Assembly: GCA_015494335.1 (NCBI GenBank)
Contig: WGBK01000111.1
Span: 1 to 23,910, forward strand
Length of the DNA: 23,910 bases
From: Gammaproteobacteria bacterium
GTDB lineage: Bacteria > Pseudomonadota > Gammaproteobacteria > GCA-001735895
Direction: 5' to 3'
The notes beneath the pieces are model-generated. The model had not been told where the DNA came from, did no database searches, and saw only the letters and a list, made by a program, of their open reading frames with translations. Each line of letters opens with the position of its first letter. Positions within the stretch are counted from its first letter, which is position 1. Shown one piece after another: positions 7,808 through 14,135 of this stretch. Both the position numbers and the translations under genes were made by a program.

Positions 7808-9241
7808 TCAGAAACGCAGGATCTTCAGCACCGGCTGATCCTTCTGCCCGCTCTTGCCGAAACCGGAAAGCACGGCTACCGAACGATCGTTCAGCGACAG
7901 GCCCAGGCGACGCGCCAGCTTGCGGCTCATGCCCTGCCAATCGGCAATGTCACGCCGTTTCATCAGCATCGGCACCACGCCCCAGTTCAGGGTCAGCACC
8001 CGGGCGATGCGTTCGTCGTGGCACACGCCGATGACCGGCGCCACGGGACGAAAGGCCGACACCACCATGGCCGTGGTGCCACTCCGGGTAGGCACGAACA
8101 GGGCCAGCAGTTGCAGATCCACGGCGATACCCATGGCCGCGTTAGCCAGCGCGCGACGCGGCGATTCGTGCACCTTCATATCCAACCGGTCATCGCAGAC
8201 CGGGTGCCCGAGGCGCCACTGTTCGGCCTCGCGCAGGATCGAGTTCATGTAGCGCACCGCCTGCAACGGATAGCGACCGACCGCGGTTTCGCCCGACAGC
8301 ATCACCGCATCGGCGCCATGCAATGCCGCATTCGACACATCACCCACCTCGGCGCGAGTCGGTCGCGAGGATTCGATCATCGATTCCATCATCTGCGTCG
8401 CCACGATCACTGGTTTGCAGGCCACTCGGGCCTGGTTGATGAGCTCTTTCTGCACCAGGGGAACCCGCGCCGGCTGGATCTCGATACCCAGGTCACCGCG
8501 CGCAATCATGATGGCATGGGATTCCTCGAGGATACCCTGGATGTTGTCCAGGGCCTGGGGCTTCTCGATCTTGGCGATGATCGGCAGTTCACCGCCGTGG
8601 CGTCGCAGGTAACGCTTGAGGGAAAGCACATCCTCGGCGCTACGCACAAAGGACAAGGCCACCAGATCCACCTGCTGTTCCAGCGCAAAGCGTGCATCTC
8701 GCCGGTCGGCATCGGTCAGCGAGGGCGCGGAAACCTCGGTATCCGGCAGGTTGATGCCCTTGTGGTCGGTCAGCCTGCCTCCGAACACGACCCGACACTC
8801 GATATCCCGCCCCTTCACGGCCAGAACCTTCAGCTCCAGCTTGCCGTCATCGAGCAGGATGCGATCACCGGGTTTCACGTCCTTGTGCAGGGCGCCATAC
8901 TGGCACGGAATCACGCCGTCGCGACCGATCACACGACGGGTCGTGACCACCACGACAGCCCGTGCCTTGAGTTCCATCGAGCCGCCCTCCAGTTTGCCAA
9001 CGCGAATCTTCGGCCCGCACAGATCGCAGAAGATGGCCGCATGAATACGCAGTTTCGCCGCCATTCGACGAATATTGCGTATGCTCTTCCGGTGCTCCTC
9101 GTGACTGCCGTGCGACATGTTGAGGCGGAACACATCAACCCCGGCCTGCAACAGACGCTCGATCATCTCCGGCTGCTCGGTCGCCGGGCCCAGCGTGGCT
9201 ATGATGCGCGTCTTGCGACGCCGGTATGCGGTTTTGCTCAT
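7808..9241 (-). CDS. pyk: Pyruvate kinase
   Basis: Pyruvate kinase makes ATP and pyruvate from phosphoenolpyruvate and ADP in lower glycolysis. The product is 477 aa from the ATG at 9241, which has GGGAG seven bases upstream; an in-frame start at 9274 is less supported. Recognisable blocks are KTRIIATLGPAT at the N-terminus, RLNMSHGS, the Mg/K site IIAKIEKPQALDN (catalytic Lys), MIARGDLGIEI, and ATQMMESMIESSRPTRAEVGDVSNA. The C-terminal allosteric domain is complete. A perfect CRP-type palindrome lies 49-66 bases upstream of the start codon, so cAMP-CRP/Vfr control is plausible. The gene stands alone. Confidence 0.96.
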   Translation of the reverse strand: MSKTAYRRRKTRIIATLGPATEQPEMIERLLQAGVDVFRLNMSHGSHEEHRKSIRNIRRMAAKLRIHAAIFCDLCGPKIRVGKLEGGSMELKARAVVVVTTRRVIGRDGVIPCQYGALHKDVKPGDRILLDDGKLELKVLAVKGRDIECRVVFGGRLTDHKGINLPDTEVSAPSLTDADRRDARFALEQQVDLVALSFVRSAEDVLSLKRYLRRHGGELPIIAKIEKPQALDNIQGILEESHAIMIARGDLGIEIQPARVPLVQKELINQARVACKPVIVATQMMESMIESSRPTRAEVGDVSNAALHGADAVMLSGETAVGRYPLQAVRYMNSILREAEQWRLGHPVCDDRLDMKVHESPRRALANAAMGIAVDLQLLALFVPTRSGTTAMVVSAFRPVAPVIGVCHDERIARVLTLNWGVVPMLMKRRDIADWQGMSRKLARRLGLSLNDRSVAVLSGFGKSGQKDQPVLKILRF

Positions 9242-9289
9242 CGACAAACTCCCGGTTGCCCTGGCATCAAGCATCGGCCAGGGCCAAAA

Positions 9290-9307
9290 GTGTGAAAAGT
9301 ATCACAC
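9290..9307. promoter_or_regulatory. CRP/Vfr-type binding palindrome
   Basis: GTGTGA and TCACAC form a perfect inverted repeat with a 6-base spacer (AAAGTA), containing the exact CRP core TGTGA-N6-TCACA. It lies between the start of pyk (minus strand) and a promoter-like element for the putative small RNA (plus strand). The centre at 9298.5 is 41.5 bases before a possible start at 9340, the spacing of a class II CRP-activated promoter. An FNR-type site is less likely because FNR sites read TTGAT-N4-ATCAA. Confidence 0.65.
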
Positions 9308-9326
9308 TCTGCCTCGGGTAGATGCT

Positions 9327-9332
9327 TAGACT
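9327..9332 (+). promoter_or_regulatory. Candidate -10 element of a CRP-dependent promoter
   Basis: TAGACT matches four of six consensus -10 bases and would place the start near 9339-9340. No -35 hexamer is seen; the CRP palindrome occupies that position, as expected of class II CRP promoters. Confidence 0.4.
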
Positions 9333-9339
9333 GTTCTCA

Positions 9340-9418
9340 TTGCATTGCGAACCTGTGCCTGAGCTCAGTCACTACCTGAGTTCGGTTTCAGCCAGCCCCC
9401 TCGGGCTGGCTTTTTTTT
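9340..9418 (+). ncRNA. Putative ~79-nt small RNA ending at an orphan terminator
   Basis: A strong + strand terminator lies here although no + strand gene precedes it; pyk points away. Just before it is a second hairpin: GAGCTCAG (9361-9368) pairs with CTGAGTTC (9376-9383) around the 7-base loop TCACTAC, with one G-U pair. A CRP site and a weak -10 precede the segment at the right distance. The layout 'promoter, unstructured 5' end, hairpin, linker, terminator' is that of a bacterial small RNA. No reading frame of note fits. I do not recognise the family. The 5' end is inferred from the promoter geometry only. Confidence 0.5.
9391..9418 (+). terminator. Strong Rho-independent terminator with no upstream gene
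   Basis: GCCAGCC (9391-9397) pairs with GGCTGGC (9404-9410), the pairing extending into the C/G-rich loop, and is followed by eight T. It works only for + strand transcripts: the reverse strand has A's before the stem and no T-run after it. The nearest upstream gene, pyk, is on the minus strand and starts at 9241. Confidence 0.93.
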
Positions 9419-9574
9419 GGCCATGGATGGCCTTATACCACGGAGGCCAGGGATGGCCGTGAGTGGTATTTGCACAGGGATGTGCTTATGCTGCGAAGCC
9501 AGGGATGGCGAGAGCAGTATTGGCACATGGACGACCTTATGTCGCGAATGCCAGGAATGGCCGAGAGCAGCACT
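9419..9574 (+). repeat. Three tandem ~53-bp units carrying GGA-loop hairpins (CsrA/RsmA-type sites)
   Basis: Units span 9419-9471, 9472-9521 and 9522-9574. Each has a small hairpin with an xGGA loop, a CTTAT linker, and a second xGGA or GGAA hairpin enclosed by an outer stem. Perfect inner hairpins: GGCCA-TGGA-TGGCC (9419-9432), GGCCA-GGGA-TGGCC (9445-9458), GCACA-GGGA-TGTGC (9472-9485), GCCA-GGGA-TGGC (9498-9509), GCCA-GGAA-TGGC (9550-9561); the sixth, at 9522-9536, is degenerate. Outer stems are ATACCAC/GTGGTAT (9435-9441/9463-9469) and ATGCTGC/GCAGTAT (9488-9494/9514-9520). Stems differ between units by compensating changes while the loops stay constant. The core ACAGGGATGT is the CsrA consensus. 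The array could be a CsrB-like sponge, a CsrA-controlled leader of the gene at 9692, or a dispersed palindromic repeat family. Confidence 0.75.
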
Positions 9575-9596
9575 GCACGCCCCCTTTCCTCTACCC

Positions 9597-9620
9597 GAAA
9601 AGTGACTTTCTGCACTTTTC
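9597..9620. other. AT-rich perfect inverted repeat upstream of the DUF4382 lipoprotein gene
   Basis: GAAAAGTG (9597-9604) and CACTTTTC (9613-9620) are a perfect 8-bp inverted repeat around an 8-base spacer. It could be an operator or a weak terminator for the GGA-hairpin transcript; the stem is too AT-rich for a convincing terminator. No clear sigma-70 promoter for the gene at 9692 was found between 9575 and 9690. Confidence 0.35.
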
Positions 9621-9691
9621 CCAAATCCCTGTCATCCCTTTTGCGCCTCGGGCGTTATGCCCGGTACCCAAGCAAAAAAGAGGACCCCATC

Positions 9692-11524
9692 ATGCTGCAA
9701 TTCCTTTCCAAGCGACTGAACGGCCGCCTGTGGCTGCCGTTGATCGTCTCCACCGCCCTGCTCGGCGGTTGCGGCGGCTCTTCCGACAGCGACACGGACA
9801 ACGGTTCGCTGTACATCTCGCTAACCGACGCGGAAGGCGACTTCAACCAGTACACGGTGGATGTCACCGGGCTGAAGCTGTACCGGGTCAACGGCGCGGT
9901 CATCGAAACCCTGCCCAACACCACGCGGCTGGATTTCACCCAGTATATCGATGTCAGCGAATTCCTGACCACCGCCACCGTGCCCGCCGGCATCTATGAA
10001 AAGGCCGAGATCACCATCGACTTCGACAATGCCGAGATCACCGTCGAGGATGCCGACGGCAACTCCATTCCCGGAACGCCGGTGGATGTCGACGGCAACC
10101 CGCTCGGCAGCCTGACCCTGACCGCCAGCATCAACGGCGGCGAAGGCTTCGTCATCCGGCGCGGCAAGGTGGCCAGCCTGACCGTCGACTTCAATCTCGA
10201 GGCTTCCAATCGCGTGGTCATCGATGCCGGCGGAGACAGCGCCACGGTTACCGTCGAGCCAATCCTCGTCGCCAGCACCGACCTGGATCTCGACAAGACC
10301 CGCCGCGCCCGAGGCCTGCTCGACTCGGTCAATGTTGCGGAACAGCAGTTCGTGCTCGACATCCGGCCCTTCCAGGTGCGCCATGTCAGCCATGGCGAAC
10401 TGACCGTGCATGTCACCGACGACAGCCTCTACGAAATCGACGGCGTCAGCTACACCGGCGACGAGGGGCTGAACGCCCTGGCCGGCCTGCCCGTCGGCAC
10501 GCCGGTGGTGGCCCTGGGTCGCTTCGACTTCGACACTCAGCAGTACACCGCCGACGAGATCCATGCCGGCAGCAGCGTACCCTGGGATGGCATGGACGGT
10601 GCGCGCGGCAGCGTCATCGCCCGTGACGGCAACAGCCTGACCCTGCTCGGCGCCAGTATCGAGACCGGAGATGGCCGTATCGTCTTCAACGACGAACTGA
10701 CCGTACTGATCGACGAAGACACCCGCGTCTACAAGCAGGGCAGCGCCAACCAGGCCGGCATCGCCGACATCAGCATCGGCCAGCGCATTTCGGTACTTGG
10801 CCAGTTCAAAGATGACGGCACTTTCGATGCCACCGGCGCCAGCGATGGCGTGGTCCGCATGAAATACACGGATCTGGGCGCTACCGTGGTCGAGAAGGGC
10901 AACAACCTGGTGGTCGACCTGCAGAGCATCAATCACCGCAGCATCCGCCACTATGACTTCAGCGGTACCGGCATCGATGCCGCCAACGATGCCGATCCGA
11001 ACCAGTATGAAGTCGATACCGGCAGCCTGCCCCTGTACAACATCGACCCCCTCGATCCGGTCTGGATTCGCGGCTTCCCGACTTCCTTCGGCAGCGCGCC
11101 GCCGGATTTCGAGGCCAAGACCGTCATCGACGTCAGCAACCTGCTCACCAGGCTGTTCGTTTCCTGGGCGGAAGGCAACGGAAACGGGGTCATCACGATC
11201 GATGACAGCGGCCTGCAGATCACCATCGACGCGGCGGACAAGCACGTCCTCAAGCGGGCCGGCATCGTCACCGATCTCAACGAGCTGGATGCCGTACCGG
11301 CCCTGGTGCCGGGCAGCCTGCCCTCGCTCTACAGCATCAGCGAAGGCATGCGCGTCGAGGTCTACCACCGCTGGGACAGCTTCATGACCGCGGTGCAGAG
11401 CCGTCTCGACGAAGGTCGCGCGCTGCAACTGGTCTCTGCCCAGGGCCGCTACGACCCGGCCGCGGATCAGCTCGAGACTCGTCGCCTGGTGCTGCGCTTC
11501 GTCAACCCGACTACCGGTGGCTGA
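9692..11524 (+). CDS. Large lipoprotein with DUF4382 and DUF5666-like domains
   Basis: The 610-aa product has a lipoprotein signal (LLGGC lipobox, Cys27), so it is predicted to be lipid-anchored in the cell envelope. A DUF4382 domain follows (about residues 36-190, starting GSLYISLTDAEGDFNQYTVDVTGLKLY), then beta-rich DUF5666-like segments (from RARGLLDSVNV and ARGSVIARDGNSLTLLG onwards) to the C-terminus, with Asp-rich stretches that might bind divalent ions. The function is unknown. I chose the ATG at 9692 because AGAGGA lies seven bases before it and it gives a proper signal peptide; the frame runs upstream into the hairpin array but has no signal there. It shares lipoprotein anchoring and repeat type with the protein at 3933-5453. 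Confidence 0.85.
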   Translation: MLQFLSKRLNGRLWLPLIVSTALLGGCGGSSDSDTDNGSLYISLTDAEGDFNQYTVDVTGLKLYRVNGAVIETLPNTTRLDFTQYIDVSEFLTTATVPAGIYEKAEITIDFDNAEITVEDADGNSIPGTPVDVDGNPLGSLTLTASINGGEGFVIRRGKVASLTVDFNLEASNRVVIDAGGDSATVTVEPILVASTDLDLDKTRRARGLLDSVNVAEQQFVLDIRPFQVRHVSHGELTVHVTDDSLYEIDGVSYTGDEGLNALAGLPVGTPVVALGRFDFDTQQYTADEIHAGSSVPWDGMDGARGSVIARDGNSLTLLGASIETGDGRIVFNDELTVLIDEDTRVYKQGSANQAGIADISIGQRISVLGQFKDDGTFDATGASDGVVRMKYTDLGATVVEKGNNLVVDLQSINHRSIRHYDFSGTGIDAANDADPNQYEVDTGSLPLYNIDPLDPVWIRGFPTSFGSAPPDFEAKTVIDVSNLLTRLFVSWAEGNGNGVITIDDSGLQITIDAADKHVLKRAGIVTDLNELDAVPALVPGSLPSLYSISEGMRVEVYHRWDSFMTAVQSRLDEGRALQLVSAQGRYDPAADQLETRRLVLRFVNPTTGG

Positions 11525-11550
11525 GCCTTGAGCGGATACCCGGCGTTTGT

Positions 11551-11559
11551 TGATACAAT
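11551..11559 (+). promoter_or_regulatory. Extended -10 promoter of the five-gene sigma-factor operon
   Basis: TGA plus TACAAT (11554-11559) is an extended -10 element matching five of six consensus bases. No -35 at standard spacing is present. A start near 11566 is expected, about 20 bases before the first ATG. Confidence 0.5.
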
Positions 11560-11584
11560 CCCCTCATCACTCGATGAGGGGATT
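11557..11584. promoter_or_regulatory. Perfect 11-bp inverted repeat over the -10, start site and ribosome binding site
   Basis: AATCCCCTCAT (11557-11567) and ATGAGGGGATT (11574-11584) are perfect inverted repeats with a 6-base spacer. The left arm overlaps the -10 element; the right arm contains the Shine-Dalgarno GAGGGG for the ATG at 11587. It could be a regulator's operator, or, if transcription starts further upstream, a hairpin hiding the ribosome binding site. Confidence 0.6.
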
Positions 11585-11586
11585 GC

Positions 11587-11835
11587 ATGTCCGGCCGAAT
11601 GTTTGCCACCCTGCTGCTCTGCAGTCTCAACGCTGCCGCAATGGCGGCCGACGATCCGGCACCGCGGACGGACCCACCGCCCGCGCCCAGCCTCGAGCTG
11701 CTCGAATTCCTCGCCGACTTCGATCGCATCGACCCCGAGACCCTGGAGCTGCTCGACTATCATGCGCGCCGGGATCTTCAGCAGGCCGCCCCCGAACATC
11801 CGCCCGGCCAGGAGTTGAACCATGACGATGACTAG
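11587..11835 (+). CDS. Small exported protein of unknown function
   Basis: This 82-aa protein has an N-terminal signal peptide (about residues 1-20, ending AMAA), then a Pro-rich linker and an acidic helix (LELLEFLADFDRIDPETLELLDY). It is probably periplasmic and about 60 aa when mature. I do not recognise a family. The strong GAGGGG ribosome binding site sits inside the palindrome at 11557-11584. It is the first gene of the operon and overlaps the DUF3106 gene by 14 bases, so it is likely to be co-translated with it. Its link to a DUF3106 protein and a sigma factor suggests an envelope or stress-related role (inference). Confidence 0.75.
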   Translation: MSGRMFATLLLCSLNAAAMAADDPAPRTDPPPAPSLELLEFLADFDRIDPETLELLDYHARRDLQQAAPEHPPGQELNHDDD

Positions 11836-12292
11836 ATACCTGATCGCCTGCTGCCTGTTGCTGGGTCTGTCCCTGCCGGCGCGGGCGCTGGATTTCGAAG
11901 CCTTGCCGGCCGACGTGCAGGCGGTATTGCAGGCCTTCCGCGAAAAGTGGCCGCAATTGCCCGAGGAGCGCCAGCAGAAGCTGCTGCAGGGCGCGCAGCG
12001 CTGGGCCAAAATGGACGACGAGCAACGCCGCCAGGCCCGGGAAAGCTTCCTGCGCTGGCAAAAGCTGCCGCCCGCCCGTCAGGCTGCCATACGCGATCGT
12101 TTCGAACGCTTCCGCCAGCTTCCACGCGAGCGCCAGCTCAAGCTGAAGCAGGTGTTTCGGAAGTTCCGCTCGCTGCCACCAGAGCAGCGGAAAAAATTGA
12201 AATCGCGCTGGAAACAGCTCAGTCCCGATCAGCGCCAGAAGATCCTGCAGCGCATCAAGAAGCGCCGCGATCCGCAACACGGCCGTCGCTGA
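11822..12292 (+). CDS. DUF3106 family periplasmic protein
   Basis: This 156-aa protein has a signal peptide (about residues 1-23, ending ARA) and a very basic, helical mature part rich in Arg, Gln and Leu. The body repeats a short motif of the type L-P-x-x-x-R-x-x-x-x-x-R/F-x-x-W/F (WPQLPEERQQK, WQKLPPARQAA, FRQLPRERQLK, FRSLPPEQRKK, WKQLSPDQRQK), the hallmark of DUF3106. The function is unknown. In many beta- and gammaproteobacteria DUF3106 genes sit beside a sigma-70 family gene and a small membrane protein, as here. It overlaps the preceding gene and is followed 4 bases later by the next. Confidence 0.88.
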   Translation: MTMTRYLIACCLLLGLSLPARALDFEALPADVQAVLQAFREKWPQLPEERQQKLLQGAQRWAKMDDEQRRQARESFLRWQKLPPARQAAIRDRFERFRQLPRERQLKLKQVFRKFRSLPPEQRKKLKSRWKQLSPDQRQKILQRIKKRRDPQHGRR

Positions 12293-12296
12293 CTTC

Positions 12297-13190
12297 ATGC
12301 GCGCGATCCCGCTCCTTCTGCTGCTTCCCCTGTCGCTGCCTTGGGGCCAGCTGCAGGCGGCCACAGAAGAAGACTGGTCTCCCGAGGACTGGATCGACAC
12401 CCCTACCCGAGAGCCGACGAGCCTCTACGCCAGCTTCACCCGCGACCAGCAGCGCAACCAGACCCTGTCCCTCGGCCTGTCCCTGCCGCTCGGGGATAAA
12501 GCCGGGCTGTCGCTGTTCCTGGATCGCAGCCGCCTGCAGGGCGACGGCGAGAATTTCGACAGCAGCGACATCGGCGGCGAACTCGGTCTGCGCATCGACG
12601 AGCGACTGCAGCTGTTTGGCGGCTACCGCTACCAGGGGCAGGCCGGCGACCTGGAAATCGGCCGCTGGAGTCTCGGCGCCCGGCTCGGCGGCGAACGGCT
12701 GGCGCTGCGCATCGATTACGCCAACGGGCCGGGCACGGTCTATGCGCGGGACGACCTGCCGCCCAACTGGCGGGTCGCCTCAAGCCGCGACATCGATTCC
12801 GAGCGCTGGAGCCTGCAGCTTGACGGAAGCGGCAGCGACTGGGCCTGGTTCGCCGCATGGAGCGATTTCGATTACGCAAGCGATCTGAGCCGGATCGGCA
12901 GCAGCGCATTGCTGCAGCTGATCCTGTCGCCGGGCGCACTGGAGCAGGCCGACCTGCTCCCCGAACGGCAGCTTCGGTTGGGACTCCAATGGCTGGCGGG
13001 CGAGGACAGCCTGGCCCTGCAGTGGGCGCAGAGCCGCAATGCGGTGGACAGCAACATTTCCGACAGCCTGGCACTGGATCTGAATCATCCCCTGAGCGAG
13101 AACCTGGCGCTGCAGCTCGGCATTGGCCATGTTCTCGACAGTGACCAGCCCTGGTCCCTGACCGCCGGGCTGGAGTGGATCGCCGACTGA
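12297..13190 (+). CDS. Predicted outer-membrane beta-barrel protein
   Basis: This 297-aa protein has a signal peptide (about residues 1-22, ending LQA) followed by a run of alternating polar/hydrophobic strands typical of a small beta barrel (for example QTLSLGLSLPLGDKAGLSLFLDRS, LQLFGGYRYQG, LALQLGIGHVLDS, WSLTAGLEWIAD). It ends in a strand with aromatic residues, but the last residue is Asp rather than Phe. I do not recognise a named family. Its ATG lies 4 bases after the DUF3106 stop without a clear ribosome binding site of its own, and its stop overlaps the sigma-factor ATG (TGATG). An outer-membrane protein in one operon with a sigma/anti-sigma pair suggests envelope sensing (inference). 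Confidence 0.7.
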   Translation: MRAIPLLLLLPLSLPWGQLQAATEEDWSPEDWIDTPTREPTSLYASFTRDQQRNQTLSLGLSLPLGDKAGLSLFLDRSRLQGDGENFDSSDIGGELGLRIDERLQLFGGYRYQGQAGDLEIGRWSLGARLGGERLALRIDYANGPGTVYARDDLPPNWRVASSRDIDSERWSLQLDGSGSDWAWFAAWSDFDYASDLSRIGSSALLQLILSPGALEQADLLPERQLRLGLQWLAGEDSLALQWAQSRNAVDSNISDSLALDLNHPLSENLALQLGIGHVLDSDQPWSLTAGLEWIAD

Positions 13191-13762
13191 TGGAGGCCCG
13201 CGACCACCGCGCGCGGCTCGACCGCTTTCTCGCACAACAGGAAACACAGGCATACCGAATGGCCTATGCAATGACCCGGAACCGCGAGGATGCACTGGAC
13301 CTGGTGCAGGACAGCATGCTGCGCCTGGTGCGCCATTACGCCGACCGTGACGACGGCGAATGGACGCTGCTGTTCTACCGCATACTCAACAACCGTATCC
13401 GCGATTTCCATCGCCGACGCCGGCTGTGGCGCTGGCTGCCCCTGTTCGGTGACACGCGGGAGGGCGACGACGGCGGGGAGGAACCGCAGTCGGCAGCAAC
13501 GGCCTCCCCCCAGCCGCGGCTGCCGGAAGAACAACTGGCGCAGAGCGACGGCCTGCACCGCATCCACCAGGCCCTGGCGCAACTGCCGCTGCGCCAGCAA
13601 CAGGCTTTCCTGATGCGCGCCCTGCAGGAATTTTCCACCCGCGAGACCGCCGAGGCCCTGGGCATCTCGGAAGCCAGCGTCAAGACCCATTACCGCCGCG
13701 CACTGCAACAACTGCGCGCTCAACTGGCCGATGACCCGGCCACTAGCGGAGAAACAGCATGA
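13190..13762 (+). CDS. ECF-type RNA polymerase sigma factor
   Basis: This 190-aa protein is a group IV (ECF) sigma factor. Region 2 spans about residues 20-80 (AYRMAYAMTRNREDALDLVQDSMLRLVRHY, then FYRILNNRIRDFHRRRR). A variable Gly/Ala/Pro-rich linker of about 40 aa follows. Region 4 spans about 125-180 (LPLRQQQAFLMRALQEFSTRETAEALGISEASVKTHYRRALQQLRAQL), with a clear helix-turn-helix. The ATG at 13190 overlaps the upstream stop; an in-frame start 5 codons earlier is possible. The stop overlaps the ATG of the small single-TM protein that follows (ATGA), the usual position of its anti-sigma factor. Confidence 0.93.
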   Translation: MEARDHRARLDRFLAQQETQAYRMAYAMTRNREDALDLVQDSMLRLVRHYADRDDGEWTLLFYRILNNRIRDFHRRRRLWRWLPLFGDTREGDDGGEEPQSAATASPQPRLPEEQLAQSDGLHRIHQALAQLPLRQQQAFLMRALQEFSTRETAEALGISEASVKTHYRRALQQLRAQLADDPATSGETA

Positions 13763-14106
13763 AAAAACCATCCCCCTTTGAACAGGAGATACAACATCGG
13801 CTGCAGGACAGCCCGATCGATCCGGCCACACGCGAACGGCTGCGCCAATCCCGACGCGTGGCGCTGGATGCGCTCGAAACCCCGCCCGGCCGCTTCCTCG
13901 CCCCGTCGCTGGTTCAGGGCCTGGCCTTCGCCGGGATTGCCGCACTGGCGCTGCTGCTGGTGCTGACCCTGAATCAGAAGGACAGCCGCCCCCCCGCGGA
14001 CAGCCTGATCGCCTTCGAGATCGTCACCAGCGACGCACCGCTGGAATTCTACGAAGACCTCGAGTTCTACGACTGGCTCGCGCAGCAGGATCCGAACCTG
14101 GGCTGA
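13759..14106 (+). CDS. Single-TM protein, probable anti-sigma factor
   Basis: This 115-aa protein has a charged cytoplasmic N-terminus (about 1-50), one membrane helix (about 53-73, ALAFAGIAALALLLVLTL-like) and a short acidic periplasmic tail with an LEFYEDLEFYDWL motif. Its overlap with the sigma-factor gene and its topology fit a membrane anti-sigma factor; beta- and gammaproteobacterial DUF3106 loci encode similar proteins (DUF3619-like) in this place. No zinc-finger anti-sigma (HxxxCxxC) motif is visible. The assignment rests on context and topology. Confidence 0.65.
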   Translation: MKKPSPFEQEIQHRLQDSPIDPATRERLRQSRRVALDALETPPGRFLAPSLVQGLAFAGIAALALLLVLTLNQKDSRPPADSLIAFEIVTSDAPLEFYEDLEFYDWLAQQDPNLG

Positions 14107-14135
14107 GTCTCAGCCGCCGCAAGCCCGCGACCCGT

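Noticed and set aside
8018..9295. A 425-codon plus-strand frame opposite pyk
   Set aside because: The antisense shadow of pyruvate kinase, with no ribosome binding site or recognisable domain.
9419..9574. The tandem units considered as a CRISPR array
   Set aside because: The units are contiguous, without unique spacers, imperfect, and explained by hairpins; no cas gene is nearby.
9821..11428. A 535-codon minus-strand frame opposite the DUF4382 lipoprotein gene
   Set aside because: The composition mirrors the sense gene and lacks a signal or motif; the sense frame has a lipobox and a good ribosome binding site.
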